From Acidihalobacter_A sp037381185 (GTDB lineage: Bacteria > Pseudomonadota > Gammaproteobacteria > DSM-5130 > Acidihalobacteraceae), in assembly GCF_037381185.1 (NCBI RefSeq), contig NZ_JARRQY010000002.1:42042-106041 (forward strand): DNA of 64,000 nucleotides, read 5' to 3'. The notes beneath the pieces were generated by a model that ran no database searches, was not told the origin of the DNA, and was given only the letters and a program-made list of their open reading frames with translations. The translations under genes and the position numbers were made by a program. This document shows, piece after piece, positions 55,868 through 64,000 of this stretch. How positions within the stretch are numbered: the stretch's first letter is position 1; the number at the start of each line of letters is the position of its first letter.

Positions 55868-56967
55868 GCGGTAGTGGTCTCGGCGAGTGCCTGATCGAGG
55901 ATGGCGATGACGTCTGTGGCTTCGGTACGTTCCAGGCAGTCCGAGCGCTTGCTGCCGCCGCAGCCGTCCTGGCCGCAGGGCACGCAGGGCCAGCTCTGCT
56001 GGATCACGCGGTGTGCGCCGGCCGATTGTAACCCGCTCACCTGCGGATAGGGGTTGTCGTTCCCGCGCCAGCCGTTCGGCCATGGGCCCCAGTCGAATAC
56101 CCCCGAGGGGCCGAAAATCGCCACCACCGGGGTGCCGACTGCTGCGGCCATGTGCATGGGCGCGGTGTCGACGCCGAAGAACAGTGCGGCGAGGCGGGAC
56201 AGGGCCGCTGTCTGTTTGAGCGTCAGGCGTCCGCCGAGGTCGAAGGGGCTATGTCGGCAGAGTGCGAGGATGGCGTCCAGTTTGGCGCGTTCGCGGGCGT
56301 CAGGGCCGCAGCTCAACGCGACCTGGACGCCATGCTCGATCAGGTGGTCGATCGTCGCCGCCATGCCGGTGTCGGTCCAGCACTTGAAGAACCAGCGCGA
56401 GGTCGGGTGGACCTGTACCAGCGGGCGGGTGGGGTCATAGCCCTGCGCGTCGAGCAGGCGGCGAACGGCGTCGAGGTCGGCCGCGTCGACGTGCAGGTCG
56501 ACCGAAACCGGGATGTCGGCCGCCTCGGGCTGCCCGAGGTCGAGGTTGCGCAGAACCGTGTGGCGGCGCCCTTCGCGCGGACGAACGGTTTCGTTGAGCA
56601 GACGCAAGCGCCAGGGCTTGTCCTTGCCCGGGGTGAACGGCCCGCGCCGGCGTGGCGCGCCGCTCAGGAAGGCGGCGATGGCGCCGCGGTCGCCCTCGGT
56701 GGTGTTGATCGCCAGGTCGAACTTTCTGGCGCGCAGGCCACGGTAGAAGGCGAGTTCCCGGCGCAGATGGGCGAACCGGCTTTCGCCCTTGGCGCGAGGC
56801 GGATAGACCAGTACCTCGTCTAGCTGCGGGTGGCCTTCGAGCATCGCCTCGGTGCCGCTCTTGACCAGTGTGCTGACGCGGTGGCCGGCGGCGTGCAGCA
56901 CGCTGACCAGCGGCGCGGTGAGCAGCACGTCGCCGATGTTGCGGAACTTGATGAGCAGGATGTTCAT
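55864..56967 (-). CDS. GT9-family heptosyltransferase (WaaQ-like)
   Basis: 367 residues from the ATG that overlaps the previous stop by one base. ILLIKFRNIGDVLLTAPLVSVL, VQVHPTSRWFFKCW and FGVDTAPMHMAAAVGTPVVAIFGPSG resemble WaaQ, which adds a third heptose to the core. A Cys-rich C-terminus (CVPCGQDGCGGSKRSDC) is unusual and could bind metal. It follows the acyltransferase gene. Confidence 0.88.
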   Translation of the reverse strand: MNILLIKFRNIGDVLLTAPLVSVLHAAGHRVSTLVKSGTEAMLEGHPQLDEVLVYPPRAKGESRFAHLRRELAFYRGLRARKFDLAINTTEGDRGAIAAFLSGAPRRRGPFTPGKDKPWRLRLLNETVRPREGRRHTVLRNLDLGQPEAADIPVSVDLHVDAADLDAVRRLLDAQGYDPTRPLVQVHPTSRWFFKCWTDTGMAATIDHLIEHGVQVALSCGPDARERAKLDAILALCRHSPFDLGGRLTLKQTAALSRLAALFFGVDTAPMHMAAAVGTPVVAIFGPSGVFDWGPWPNGWRGNDNPYPQVSGLQSAGAHRVIQQSWPCVPCGQDGCGGSKRSDCLERTEATDVIAILDQALAETTTA

Positions 56968-57887
56968 CAGTAGAAACGCGGGCCGTCGTCCGGTCGGTCC
57001 TTGAAACGCCGGTGGGTCCAGAAGTATTGCTCCGGCGCCTGGCGCACCCAGTCCTCGATGATGCGGTTGATGCGTTCGGCGTCGGTTTCCGGAGTCGGTC
57101 CGGGGAAGTTGTCCAGAGCGGGGCTGATGATCTGCTCGTAGCGTCCGTCGGGCAGGCGCCTCGTGAAGAAGGGCACTACCACGGCGCCGGTCATCGAGGC
57201 CAGGCGCGTGGTGGCGGTATTGGTGGCCGCGGGAATACCGAAGAAAGGCGCGAATACGCTGCCTTTGTGGCCGAAGTTCTGGTCGGAGGCGTACCACACG
57301 GCCTCGCCGCGCTTGAGCGCACGAAGCATGGCACGGATGTCCTCGCGCGGGATGGGCGTGCCGAACTGGCGTTCACGGTTGCTGCGCACCATGCGCTCCA
57401 TCACCGGGTGCTCGCTGGGGCGATACAGTGCCTTGAGCGGCAATCCGTCGGCACACAGGGCCAGGAGGCGACCGCCGATCTCAAGCGTGGTGAAATGGGC
57501 CGAGAGCAGGATGACGCCTTTGCCGCGCTCGAGCGCCTTGTGCAGGTGTTCCAGGCCATGCGCCGTGACCAGGCGGCGCAGTCGTTGGTTCGTTCCCCAC
57601 CAGCCGAAGCCGAGTTCGAACAGGCCGATGCCGAAGGCCTCGAAATGACGTCGAACCAGCGCCGCGCGCTCGGCCTCGCCGAGTTCGGGAAAGCACAGGT
57701 CGACGTTGATGCGGGCAATGCTTGCGCGCCGCCGGCCGAACAGGCGGAACAGTCGGCCGATAAGTCGGCCGAGGATACGCTGCACCGGCATCGGCAGCAG
57801 CGTAGCCGCCCGCAGCATGCCGAAGGCTGCCCAGATCGGCCAGTGGCGGGGGCGCAGCGATGGGTTCACGGTTGAAGGTGCACGCAT
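56967..57887 (-). CDS. Lipid A acyltransferase (LpxL/LpxM/HtrB family)
   Basis: 306 residues from the ATG at 57887; a longer upstream frame that enters the hldE start region is rejected. One N-terminal membrane segment (about 20-45), then the catalytic HX4E motif in SAHFTTLEIGG, and DQNFGHKGSVFAPFFG, the second family motif. It transfers a secondary acyl chain to lipid A at the inner membrane. First gene of the leftward LPS run, divergent from hldE. Confidence 0.93.
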   Translation of the reverse strand: MRAPSTVNPSLRPRHWPIWAAFGMLRAATLLPMPVQRILGRLIGRLFRLFGRRRASIARINVDLCFPELGEAERAALVRRHFEAFGIGLFELGFGWWGTNQRLRRLVTAHGLEHLHKALERGKGVILLSAHFTTLEIGGRLLALCADGLPLKALYRPSEHPVMERMVRSNRERQFGTPIPREDIRAMLRALKRGEAVWYASDQNFGHKGSVFAPFFGIPAATNTATTRLASMTGAVVVPFFTRRLPDGRYEQIISPALDNFPGPTPETDAERINRIIEDWVRQAPEQYFWTHRRFKDRPDDGPRFY

Positions 57888-58002
57888 GACAAACGAATGA
57901 TTGTACGTAGCACCGCATGGGCTGGACAAGCGCGGTGCGCAGAAGGGGCTAAGCTTCCTATGATATGATGCGCGCCGCCATATGGCCTCGTACCGCTTTG
58001 AA

Positions 58003-59445
58003 ATGAGTCTGCCGATACCGAATTTCGACCGCGCCCGCGTCCTAGTGGTGGGTGACCTCATGCTGGACCGCTACTGGCACGGCGATACTTCGCGTATCTC
58101 GCCCGAGGCGCCGGTGCCGGTGGTGCGGGTCGGGCCTAGCGAGGAGCGTCCCGGCGGCGCCGCCAATGTCGCGCTGAACCTGGCGGCGCTGGGTGCGCGG
58201 CCGCACCTGCTCGGCCTGACCGGCCGCGACGAGGCGGCCGATACTCTCGAGCGCGTGCTCACCCAGGCCGGCGTGCAGTGCCATTTCCTGCGCCTCGGCA
58301 GTCATCCCACCATCACCAAGCTGCGCGTACTCAGCCGCCACCAGCAGCTGATCCGGCTCGATTTCGAGCAGGGCTTCCAGTCCGGCGACGCAGCGCCTCT
58401 GGCGCTGGACTACGCTGAACTGCTGGCCGATATCGACGTGGTGGTACTGTCCGACTATGGCAAGGGGACGCTCGCCGCCAGCCGCGAACTGATCGCGCTG
58501 GCCCGCAGTCAGGGCAAGCCCGTGGTGGTCGACCCCAAGGGCAGTGACTTCGAGCGCTACCGCGGCGCGACGGTGATCACGCCCAACCGCAAGGAATTCG
58601 AGGAAGTGGTCGGCCGCTGCACCAGCGAGCAGTCGCTGGTCGAGCGCGGCCACGCCCTGATCGAGCGCGAACTGCTCGACGCGCTGCTGGTCACGCGTAG
58701 CGAGGAGGGCATGACGCTACTGCGCGCCGGCGAGCAGCCGCTGACCCTGCCTACCCACGCGCGCGAAGTGTTCGACGTGACCGGCGCCGGCGACACCGTG
58801 GTCGCCGCCCTGGCCGGTGCGCTGGCCGCCGGGCAGAGCTGGGCACAGGCTGTGGCGCTGGCCAATCTGGCCGCCGGCATCGTGGTCGGCAAGCTGGGCA
58901 CGGCCACCGCGACCACCGCCGAGCTGCGCCGCGCGCTGCGCGAACACGACGAACAGCCGAGCGGTGCGCTCACCGAGGACGCCCTGGCGCAGGTGGTCGA
59001 GGAGGTGCGCATCCACGGCGAGCGCATCGTCATGACCAACGGCTGCTTCGACATCCTGCACGCGGGGCATGTCGACTACCTCACCAAGGCCCGCCAGCTC
59101 GGCGACCGCCTCATCGTGGCGGTCAACAGCGACGAGTCCGTGTCGCGTCTCAAGGGCCCGACGCGTCCGATCAACACCCTGGCCCATCGCATGGCGGTGC
59201 TCGCCGGCCTGTCCGCGGTCGACTGGGTGGTGCCCTTCGAGGAGGACACCCCCGAACGCGTGATCGCCCGTCTGCTGCCCGACGTGTTGGTCAAGGGCGG
59301 GGACTACCGTGCCGAGGAGGTCGTCGGCTATGCCGACGTGACCGGCAACGGCGGCGAAGTCCGCATCATCGATTTCCGTTACGACTGCTCCACCAGCAAA
59401 ATCGTCCAGGCCATCCAGCGGGACGATTCGGAGACACGCACATGA
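58003..59445 (+). CDS. hldE: Bifunctional heptose-7-phosphate kinase/heptose-1-phosphate adenylyltransferase
   Basis: 480 residues from the ATG at 58003, aligned to the usual start (LPxFxRARVLVVGD); an ATG at 57982 would add 7. The N-terminal ribokinase-type domain has DVTGAGDTVVAALAGALA. The C-terminal cytidylyltransferase-type domain has TNGCFDILHAGHVDYL. It makes ADP-glycero-manno-heptose for the core. A TATGAT -10-like box lies about 40 bases upstream, with no clear -35. hldD overlaps by ATGA. Confidence 0.97.
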   Translation: MSLPIPNFDRARVLVVGDLMLDRYWHGDTSRISPEAPVPVVRVGPSEERPGGAANVALNLAALGARPHLLGLTGRDEAADTLERVLTQAGVQCHFLRLGSHPTITKLRVLSRHQQLIRLDFEQGFQSGDAAPLALDYAELLADIDVVVLSDYGKGTLAASRELIALARSQGKPVVVDPKGSDFERYRGATVITPNRKEFEEVVGRCTSEQSLVERGHALIERELLDALLVTRSEEGMTLLRAGEQPLTLPTHAREVFDVTGAGDTVVAALAGALAAGQSWAQAVALANLAAGIVVGKLGTATATTAELRRALREHDEQPSGALTEDALAQVVEEVRIHGERIVMTNGCFDILHAGHVDYLTKARQLGDRLIVAVNSDESVSRLKGPTRPINTLAHRMAVLAGLSAVDWVVPFEEDTPERVIARLLPDVLVKGGDYRAEEVVGYADVTGNGGEVRIIDFRYDCSTSKIVQAIQRDDSETRT

Positions 59446-60380
59446 TCATCGTTACCGGCGGCGCCGGTTTCATCGGCGCCAACATCGTGCAGGGCCTCAA
59501 CGCCCGCGGCGAAACCGACATCCTGGTCGTCGACGACCTCAGCGACGGCACCAAGTTCGCCAACATCGCCGACCTGCAGATTGCGGACTACCTCGACAAG
59601 GACGATTTCCTCGCCCGCGTCGAGGCCGGCCAGGATTTCGGCGCCCGCGCCATTTTTCACGAAGGCGCCTGTTCGGCCACCACCGAGTGGGACGGCCGCT
59701 ACATGATGCGCAACAACTACGAATACTCGAAGTCGTTGCTGCACTACTGCCTGGAGCGCGGCGCGCAGTACCTCTACGCCTCCTCGGCTTCTGTGTACGG
59801 CGCCGGCCCCGTGTTCACCGAGGGCCTGGAGCACGAGAAGCCGCTCAACGTCTACGGCTATTCCAAGTTCCAGTTCGACCAGTACGTGCGCCGCCTGCCC
59901 GCCGAGGCGCAGAGCCAGGTGGTGGGTTTCCGCTACTTCAACGTCTACGGCCCGCGCGAACAGCACAAGGGCTCGATGGCCAGCGTCGCCTTCCACTTCA
60001 ACAACCAGATCAAGGCCGAGGGTCGCTGCCGCCTGTTCGAGGGCACCGACGGCTACGCCAACGGCGGGCAGAAACGCGATTTCGTCTACGTCGGCGACTG
60101 CGTGGCCGTCAACCTGTGGTTTCTCGACCATCCCGAGGTCTCCGGCATCTTCAACCTCGGCACCGGCCGTGCGCAGGAATTCAACGACGTGGCCAACGCG
60201 GTGGTGGCCTGGCACGGCAAGGGCGAACTCGAATACATTCCCTTCCCGGACCACCTCAAGGGCCGGTACCAGAGCTATACGCAGGCCGACATCGGCGCTC
60301 TGCGCGCGGCCGGCTACGATGCACCCTTCAGGACCGTCGAGGAAGGCACGCGCCTCTACCTCGACTGGCTGAACGGTTAG
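59442..60380 (+). CDS. hldD: ADP-L-glycero-D-manno-heptose-6-epimerase
   Basis: 312 residues, normal length. IIVTGGAGFIGANIVQGLNARG binds NADP, and the SDR catalytic Tyr/Lys pair is in VYGYSKFQFDQY. EGACSATTEWDGRYMMRNNYEYSK is the family signature. It inverts C6 of ADP-heptose, the last step before heptosyltransferases. It overlaps hldE by 4 bases. Confidence 0.98.
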   Translation: MIIVTGGAGFIGANIVQGLNARGETDILVVDDLSDGTKFANIADLQIADYLDKDDFLARVEAGQDFGARAIFHEGACSATTEWDGRYMMRNNYEYSKSLLHYCLERGAQYLYASSASVYGAGPVFTEGLEHEKPLNVYGYSKFQFDQYVRRLPAEAQSQVVGFRYFNVYGPREQHKGSMASVAFHFNNQIKAEGRCRLFEGTDGYANGGQKRDFVYVGDCVAVNLWFLDHPEVSGIFNLGTGRAQEFNDVANAVVAWHGKGELEYIPFPDHLKGRYQSYTQADIGALRAAGYDAPFRTVEEGTRLYLDWLNG

Positions 60381-60393
60381 GCCGATCGATCCG

Positions 60394-60413
60394 GCGGAGC
60401 CGCCCGGCTCCGC
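60394..60413 (+). other. Hairpin between hldD and waaA
   Basis: GCGGAGCC (60394-60401) pairs with GGCTCCGC (60406-60413) around a 4-base loop. No T-run. Probably transcript stabilising rather than a terminator. Confidence 0.45.
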
Positions 60414-60423
60414 GCGCCGCCTC

Positions 60424-61695
60424 ATGCGTATCCTGTACACCTTGCTGCTCTACCTGTTCACGCCGGCCGTGCTGCTGCGCCTGTTGTGGCGCAGCAGGCG
60501 CAATCCGGGCTATCGCCACCGCATTCCCGAGCGTTTCGGCTTTTTCCGGACGCCGATGATGCGGCCACGCATCTGGGTACACGCCGTGTCCGTGGGCGAG
60601 ACCATTGCCAGTGCGCCGCTGGTGCGCCGCCTGCAGGCCGAGCATCCGGATCACGCGCTGCTGGTGACCAGTACCACGCCGACCGGCTCGGCGCAGGTGC
60701 GGCGCCTGTTCGGCGACGCGGTCGAGCACGTCTACATGCCCTACGATCTGCCCGGTTCCGTGGCGCGTTTTCTGCGCCGCACCCGCCCGAGTCTGGCGCT
60801 GTGCATGGAAACCGAGATATGGCCGAACCTGTTCGCCGCCTGCGCGCGCCGTGAAGTGCCCGTGCTGATCGCCAATGCGCGCCTGTCGGAACGTTCGGCA
60901 CGCGCCTACGGGCGTGTGGCCGGTCTGACCCGTGCCACGCTGGCGCGGGTGGCGGTGGTGGCCGCGCGCGATGCCACCGACGAACAGCGCTTCAAGACTC
61001 TGGGCGCACCGAACGTGATCGTGGCCGGCAACCTCAAGTACGACCTCGAGGTGCCCGCCGCAGTACGTGAGACGGGGCAGGCTCTGCGTGCCGCACTGGG
61101 TCGCGATCGGCCGGTGTGGATCGCCGCCAGCACCCATGCCGGCGAGGACGAAATCGTGCTCGAAGCGCACTGCCGGCTGCGCGAACGACTGCCCGGCGTG
61201 GCGCTGATCCTCGTACCGCGTCATCCCGAGCGCTTCGACGAGGCTGCCGGACGCTGTGCGGCCGCCGGTCTGCGCATGGTGCGCTGCAGCAGCGGCGAAA
61301 TGCCGGAGGAGAACACCGACGTGCTGCTCGGTGACACCCTGGGTGAGCTGATGGGCTTGTACGCGGCGGCCGATGCGGCCTTCGTTGCCGGTAGCTTCGT
61401 TTCCGCCGGGGGCCACAATCCGCTTGAAGCGGCCGCGTTGGCGCTACCGGTGCTGACCGGACCGCAGTTGTTCAATTTCGAACACGTCTACACCGAGTTG
61501 TTCGCTGTGGGAGCGGCACGCAAGGTGGAGGGCGTCGCCGAACTCGCCGCTGCGCTGGAGGGTCTGCTGTCCGATTCGGCCTTGCGTGAGCGAATGGGCG
61601 CGGGCGGCGAAAAGGTTCTGGCGGCGCATCGCGGCGCGACCGCGCGTGTCGCTGAACTGGCTGCTATGGCCCTGCACGAGGCGTCCCGTGCGTAA
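60424..61695 (+). CDS. waaA: 3-deoxy-D-manno-octulosonic-acid transferase
   Basis: 423 residues. WVHAVSVGETIASAPLVRRL is the WaaA start motif of the catalytic domain, and GGHNPLEAAALALPVLTGPQLFNFEHVY binds CMP-Kdo. An N-terminal hydrophobic segment (about 3-20) anchors it in the inner membrane. It adds Kdo to lipid A precursor, before heptose transfer. Follows hldD by 43 bases. Confidence 0.96.
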   Translation: MRILYTLLLYLFTPAVLLRLLWRSRRNPGYRHRIPERFGFFRTPMMRPRIWVHAVSVGETIASAPLVRRLQAEHPDHALLVTSTTPTGSAQVRRLFGDAVEHVYMPYDLPGSVARFLRRTRPSLALCMETEIWPNLFAACARREVPVLIANARLSERSARAYGRVAGLTRATLARVAVVAARDATDEQRFKTLGAPNVIVAGNLKYDLEVPAAVRETGQALRAALGRDRPVWIAASTHAGEDEIVLEAHCRLRERLPGVALILVPRHPERFDEAAGRCAAAGLRMVRCSSGEMPEENTDVLLGDTLGELMGLYAAADAAFVAGSFVSAGGHNPLEAAALALPVLTGPQLFNFEHVYTELFAVGAARKVEGVAELAAALEGLLSDSALRERMGAGGEKVLAAHRGATARVAELAAMALHEASRA

Positions 61696-61833
61696 TCCGA
61701 AACGAATCGCAATGCGCGGAAACGTGAGTTCGCCGTCTTGCGATGGCAATATAGGCGCCCCCGCACGGGGCCGCGGTATGCTGGCCGGTGTCGACAGGCG
61801 CCGAACCGCCAATTCAGGGTGGCGAGAGATCGC

Positions 61834-61839
61834 TACAAT
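61834..61839 (+). promoter_or_regulatory. Possible -10 box before fabA
   Basis: TACAAT lies 41 bases before the fabA ATG. A weak -35-like TTCAGG sits 15 bases upstream. No FadR- or FabR-like site could be recognised with confidence. Confidence 0.35.
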
Positions 61840-61880
61840 TTGCGCAACGACATCGACGCCAGTGGCGTCTGGTAGGGTCT

Positions 61881-62396
61881 ATGGAACGTAAGACGAGCTT
61901 TGCCCGCGAAGAACTTCTCAAGTGTGGTCACGGGGAGTTGTTCGGCCCCGGCAATGCGCAACTGCCGCTGCCGCCTATGCTGATGTTCGATCGCATTACG
62001 CACATCAGTGAAGACGGCGGCCCGCACGGCAAGGGCCAACTGATCGCCGAACTCGACATCACGCCCGAGCAGTGGTTCTTCGGTTGTCATTTCGAAGGTG
62101 ATCCCGTCATGCCAGGCTGCCTCGGGCTGGACGCCATGTGGCAGCTCGTCGGTTTCTTTCTGGGCTGGAGCGGAGGGCCGGGGCGCGGCCGTGCGCTGGG
62201 CGCCGGGGAGGTCAAGTTCACCGGGCAGGTGACGCCGAGCTGCAAGCTTATTAGCTATGAAATCGACATCAAGCGCCTGGTCAAGCGCAAGCTGTACATG
62301 GGGGTTGCCGACGCGATCATGAGCGTCGACGGGCGCAGCATCTACGAGGCTCACGACTTGCGCGTCGGGCTGTTTACGTCCACAGAGGGGTTTTGA
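61881..62396 (+). CDS. fabA: 3-hydroxydecanoyl-[ACP] dehydratase/isomerase
   Basis: 171 residues from the ATG at 61881, normal length; the upstream frame is rejected. WFFGCHFEGDPVMPGCLGLDAMWQL contains the catalytic His and the Asp region typical of FabA. It dehydrates and isomerises the 10-carbon acyl chain, the branch point for unsaturated fatty acids. It overlaps the fabB region, whose ATG is 5 bases after the stop. Confidence 0.98.
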   Translation: MERKTSFAREELLKCGHGELFGPGNAQLPLPPMLMFDRITHISEDGGPHGKGQLIAELDITPEQWFFGCHFEGDPVMPGCLGLDAMWQLVGFFLGWSGGPGRGRALGAGEVKFTGQVTPSCKLISYEIDIKRLVKRKLYMGVADAIMSVDGRSIYEAHDLRVGLFTSTEGF

Positions 62397-62401
62397 AGTT
62401 T

Positions 62402-63625
62402 ATGTCCGCACGACGTGTCGTGGTGACGGGGCTGGGCGTCGTATCCAGTATCGGCAACAACGCCGGCGAGGTTCTGGCCGGGCTGCGCGAGGGGCGCTCC
62501 GGCATCGAGTTCTGCCCGGAATACGCTGAGCAGGGGTTGCGCTCGCAGGTACACGGTTCGCTCAAGGTCGATCTTGACGAACGGATCGATCGTAAGCAGC
62601 GGCGTTTCATGAGCGACGGGGCGGCTTACAATTACCTGGCCATGGCCGAGGCGGTGGCGCACGCCGGGTTGGAGGAATCCGAGGTTTCCAACGTGCGCAC
62701 CGGCCTGGTAATGGGCTCGGGCGGCACCTCCACCGCCAATCTGCTGCTGGCCACCGATACGTTGCGCGAGAAGGGCGTGCGCCGCGTCGGTCCCTACATG
62801 GTTACTCGTACCATGTCCAACAGCAATTCCGCCTGTCTAGCCACGCCGTTCAAGATCAAAGGCGTGAGCTATTCGATCAGCTCAGCCTGTGCGACCAGCG
62901 CGCACTGCATCGGCCACGCGGCCGAACTGATCCAGATGGACAAGCAGGACATGGTGTTTGCCGGTGGCGGCGAGGAACTGCACTGGACCATGAGCCTGCT
63001 GTTCGACGCCATGGGCGCCCTATCCAGCAAGTACAACGACACGCCCGAGCTTGCCTCGCGTCCCTACGACGTCGCGCGCGACGGTTTCGTGATTTCCGGT
63101 GGGGGCGGTGTGCTGGTGATGGAAGAGCTGGAGCACGCCAAGGCGCGCGGCGCCAATATCCTTGCCGAACTCGTCGGTTACGGCGCCACCTCCGATGGCT
63201 ACGACATGGTCGCCCCGTCCGGTGAGGGCGCGGTGCGCTGCATGCAGCAGGCCATGGCTACTGTCGACGGCCCGATCGACTATATCAACGCGCACGGTAC
63301 CAGCACGCCGGCCGGGGACATTCCCGAACTCAGGGCCATGAAGGAGACTTTCGGCGACAGCATGCCGGCGGTTAGTTCGACCAAGTCGATTACCGGTCAC
63401 GCGCTGGGCGCCGCCGGTGTCAACGAAGCGATCTACTCGCTGTTGATGATGCAGAACGACTTCATCGCCGCTTCGGCCAATATCACCGAACTCGACCCGG
63501 CGGCCGAGGGTATGCCCATCGTGCGTGAGCGTCGCGACGGTGTGCGGCTGGACCGCGTGATGTCGAACAGTTTCGGTTTCGGTGGCACTAACGGTTCGTT
63601 GGTGTTCCAGCGTTACGAAGGCTGA
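62402..63625 (+). CDS. fabB: 3-oxoacyl-[ACP] synthase I
   Basis: 407 residues from the ATG at 62402 with GAGGGG upstream (62385-62390); a TTG at 62393 overlapping fabA is less likely. RRVVVTGLGVVSSIGNN opens the protein, the catalytic Cys is in SSACATSAHCIG, and the two catalytic His are in NAHGTSTPAGD and SITGHALGAAG. It elongates unsaturated acyl chains made through FabA. A strong terminator follows. Confidence 0.98.
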   Translation: MSARRVVVTGLGVVSSIGNNAGEVLAGLREGRSGIEFCPEYAEQGLRSQVHGSLKVDLDERIDRKQRRFMSDGAAYNYLAMAEAVAHAGLEESEVSNVRTGLVMGSGGTSTANLLLATDTLREKGVRRVGPYMVTRTMSNSNSACLATPFKIKGVSYSISSACATSAHCIGHAAELIQMDKQDMVFAGGGEELHWTMSLLFDAMGALSSKYNDTPELASRPYDVARDGFVISGGGGVLVMEELEHAKARGANILAELVGYGATSDGYDMVAPSGEGAVRCMQQAMATVDGPIDYINAHGTSTPAGDIPELRAMKETFGDSMPAVSSTKSITGHALGAAGVNEAIYSLLMMQNDFIAASANITELDPAAEGMPIVRERRDGVRLDRVMSNSFGFGGTNGSLVFQRYEG

Positions 63626-63652
63626 GTTCGTTTCCACCGGAATGAGTGAGGG

Positions 63653-63688
63653 CGCCGGCCCCGGAGGTGATCCGGGGGCGGCGTTTTT
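63653..63688 (+). terminator. Intrinsic terminator after fabAB
   Basis: Bases 63653-63665 pair with 63671-63683 (12 of 13 paired, one G-G mismatch) around a 5-base loop, followed by five T. Strong rho-independent terminator 28 bases after fabB. Confidence 0.9.
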
Positions 63689-63801
63689 GTGTGTTCGTTT
63701 GGTGTGTGGGTCAGCGTTTGTGGTGGGCGAGGACGGCGTATTCGTTGATGGTAGTGGTGGATTTCGGGCGCGATTCGACGTTTGGGGCTCAGATCAATCG
63801 A

Positions 63802-63924
63802 GGTGACGCACCCGAGCCGATTTGTTCGACGCATCGCTGCGCCTCACCCCTTCGGGGCTGGCGCGAAAAATCGCTCCCGATGATTTTTTCTTTGAGTGCG
63901 CAAAGAAACCGGCGAAAGAAACGC
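63802..63924 (+). repeat. Dispersed intergenic repeat, copy B
   Basis: About nine bases in ten match the minus-strand stretch 24104-23981, including CCCGAGCCGATTTGTTCG, CTTCGGGGCTGG and GCAAAGAAACCGGCGAAAG. It lies just after the fabAB terminator. Confidence 0.75.
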
Positions 63925-64000
63925 ACCCTCAAAGCACTCTGCTCCTGAGCCATTCGCGACTGTAGTGGACTGGTGTGCGTTCAGGGCAAGGCGCGGCGCG

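Larger units (their letters stand above)
63626..64000. other. Downstream noncoding region with terminator and repeat
   Basis: After fabB come an intrinsic terminator (63653-63688), about 110 bases without recognisable features, repeat copy B (63802-63924), then a GC-rich tail to the window edge. Small open frames are short and of skewed composition, so no gene is called. Confidence 0.6.

Overview
The window looks like chromosomal DNA of a GC-rich gammaproteobacterium. Supporting gene orders are accB-accC-prmA, dusB-fis, dsbD-cutA beside fxsA, glnE-ilvE, hldE-hldD-waaA and fabA-fabB. It also carries the end of a type IV pilus Chp-type chemosensory operon, two PilT-family ATPases, a c-type dihaem protein and a CIRCE-controlled groESL. 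This fits Chromatiales, Xanthomonadales or Acidihalobacter-like lineages; the exact genus is inference. I see no rRNA, tRNA, CRISPR array, transposase or phage gene.

Layout: 1-1466 is the 3' end of a chemosensory operon (hybrid CheA end, CheW-like). 1516-4641 (minus) is a CBS-PAS-GGDEF-EAL protein and an unknown protein. 4713-9062 (minus) is a sugar ABC transporter, CUT1 type. 9323-16203 holds a PhoX-like lipoprotein, a dihaem protein with calcium-loop-like motifs, a solo disulfide-type flavoprotein, DinB, LysE and a DUF4232 lipoprotein. 16490-17994 is an MDH/LDH-like enzyme overlapping an ACT-domain protein. 18076-23483 (minus) is aroQ-accB-accC-prmA-(DUF3426)-dusB-fis. 23484-24333 is a repeat-bearing gap. 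24334-26924 (minus) is cutA-dsbD, with a dsbD that has two N-terminal alpha domains. 27052-29648 is fxsA and groES-groEL. 29728-30978 (minus) has a Met/Gly-rich Spy-like protein and a lone AsnC-type sensor domain.

31262-36471 is a four-gene run: an unknown protein, a HEAT-repeat Ser/Thr kinase and two PilT-type ATPases. 36505-37817 (minus) is an ECF sigma factor with a membrane anti-sigma-like protein ending in a DsrE-like domain. 37818-38834 is a partly AT-rich gap with an orphan intrinsic terminator. 38835-43052 is glnE, ilvE and a CHCC zinc-finger protein.

43071-62000 is a lipopolysaccharide core region. A rightward run (waaF, waaC, GT2, ligase, GT9, GT4) meets a leftward run (acyltransferase, GT9, GT4, deacetylase, GT9, GT4, GT4, GT9) end to end. 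These are followed by rightward hldE-hldD-waaA. Together they make and activate heptose, attach Kdo and heptose to lipid A, acylate lipid A and extend the core. fabA-fabB (unsaturated fatty acid synthesis) closes the window with a strong terminator, followed by another copy of the dispersed repeat. The best candidates for something undescribed are the HEAT-kinase/PilT module, the anti-sigma-DsrE fusion, the PhoX-like/dihaem pair and the possible small RNA before glnE.
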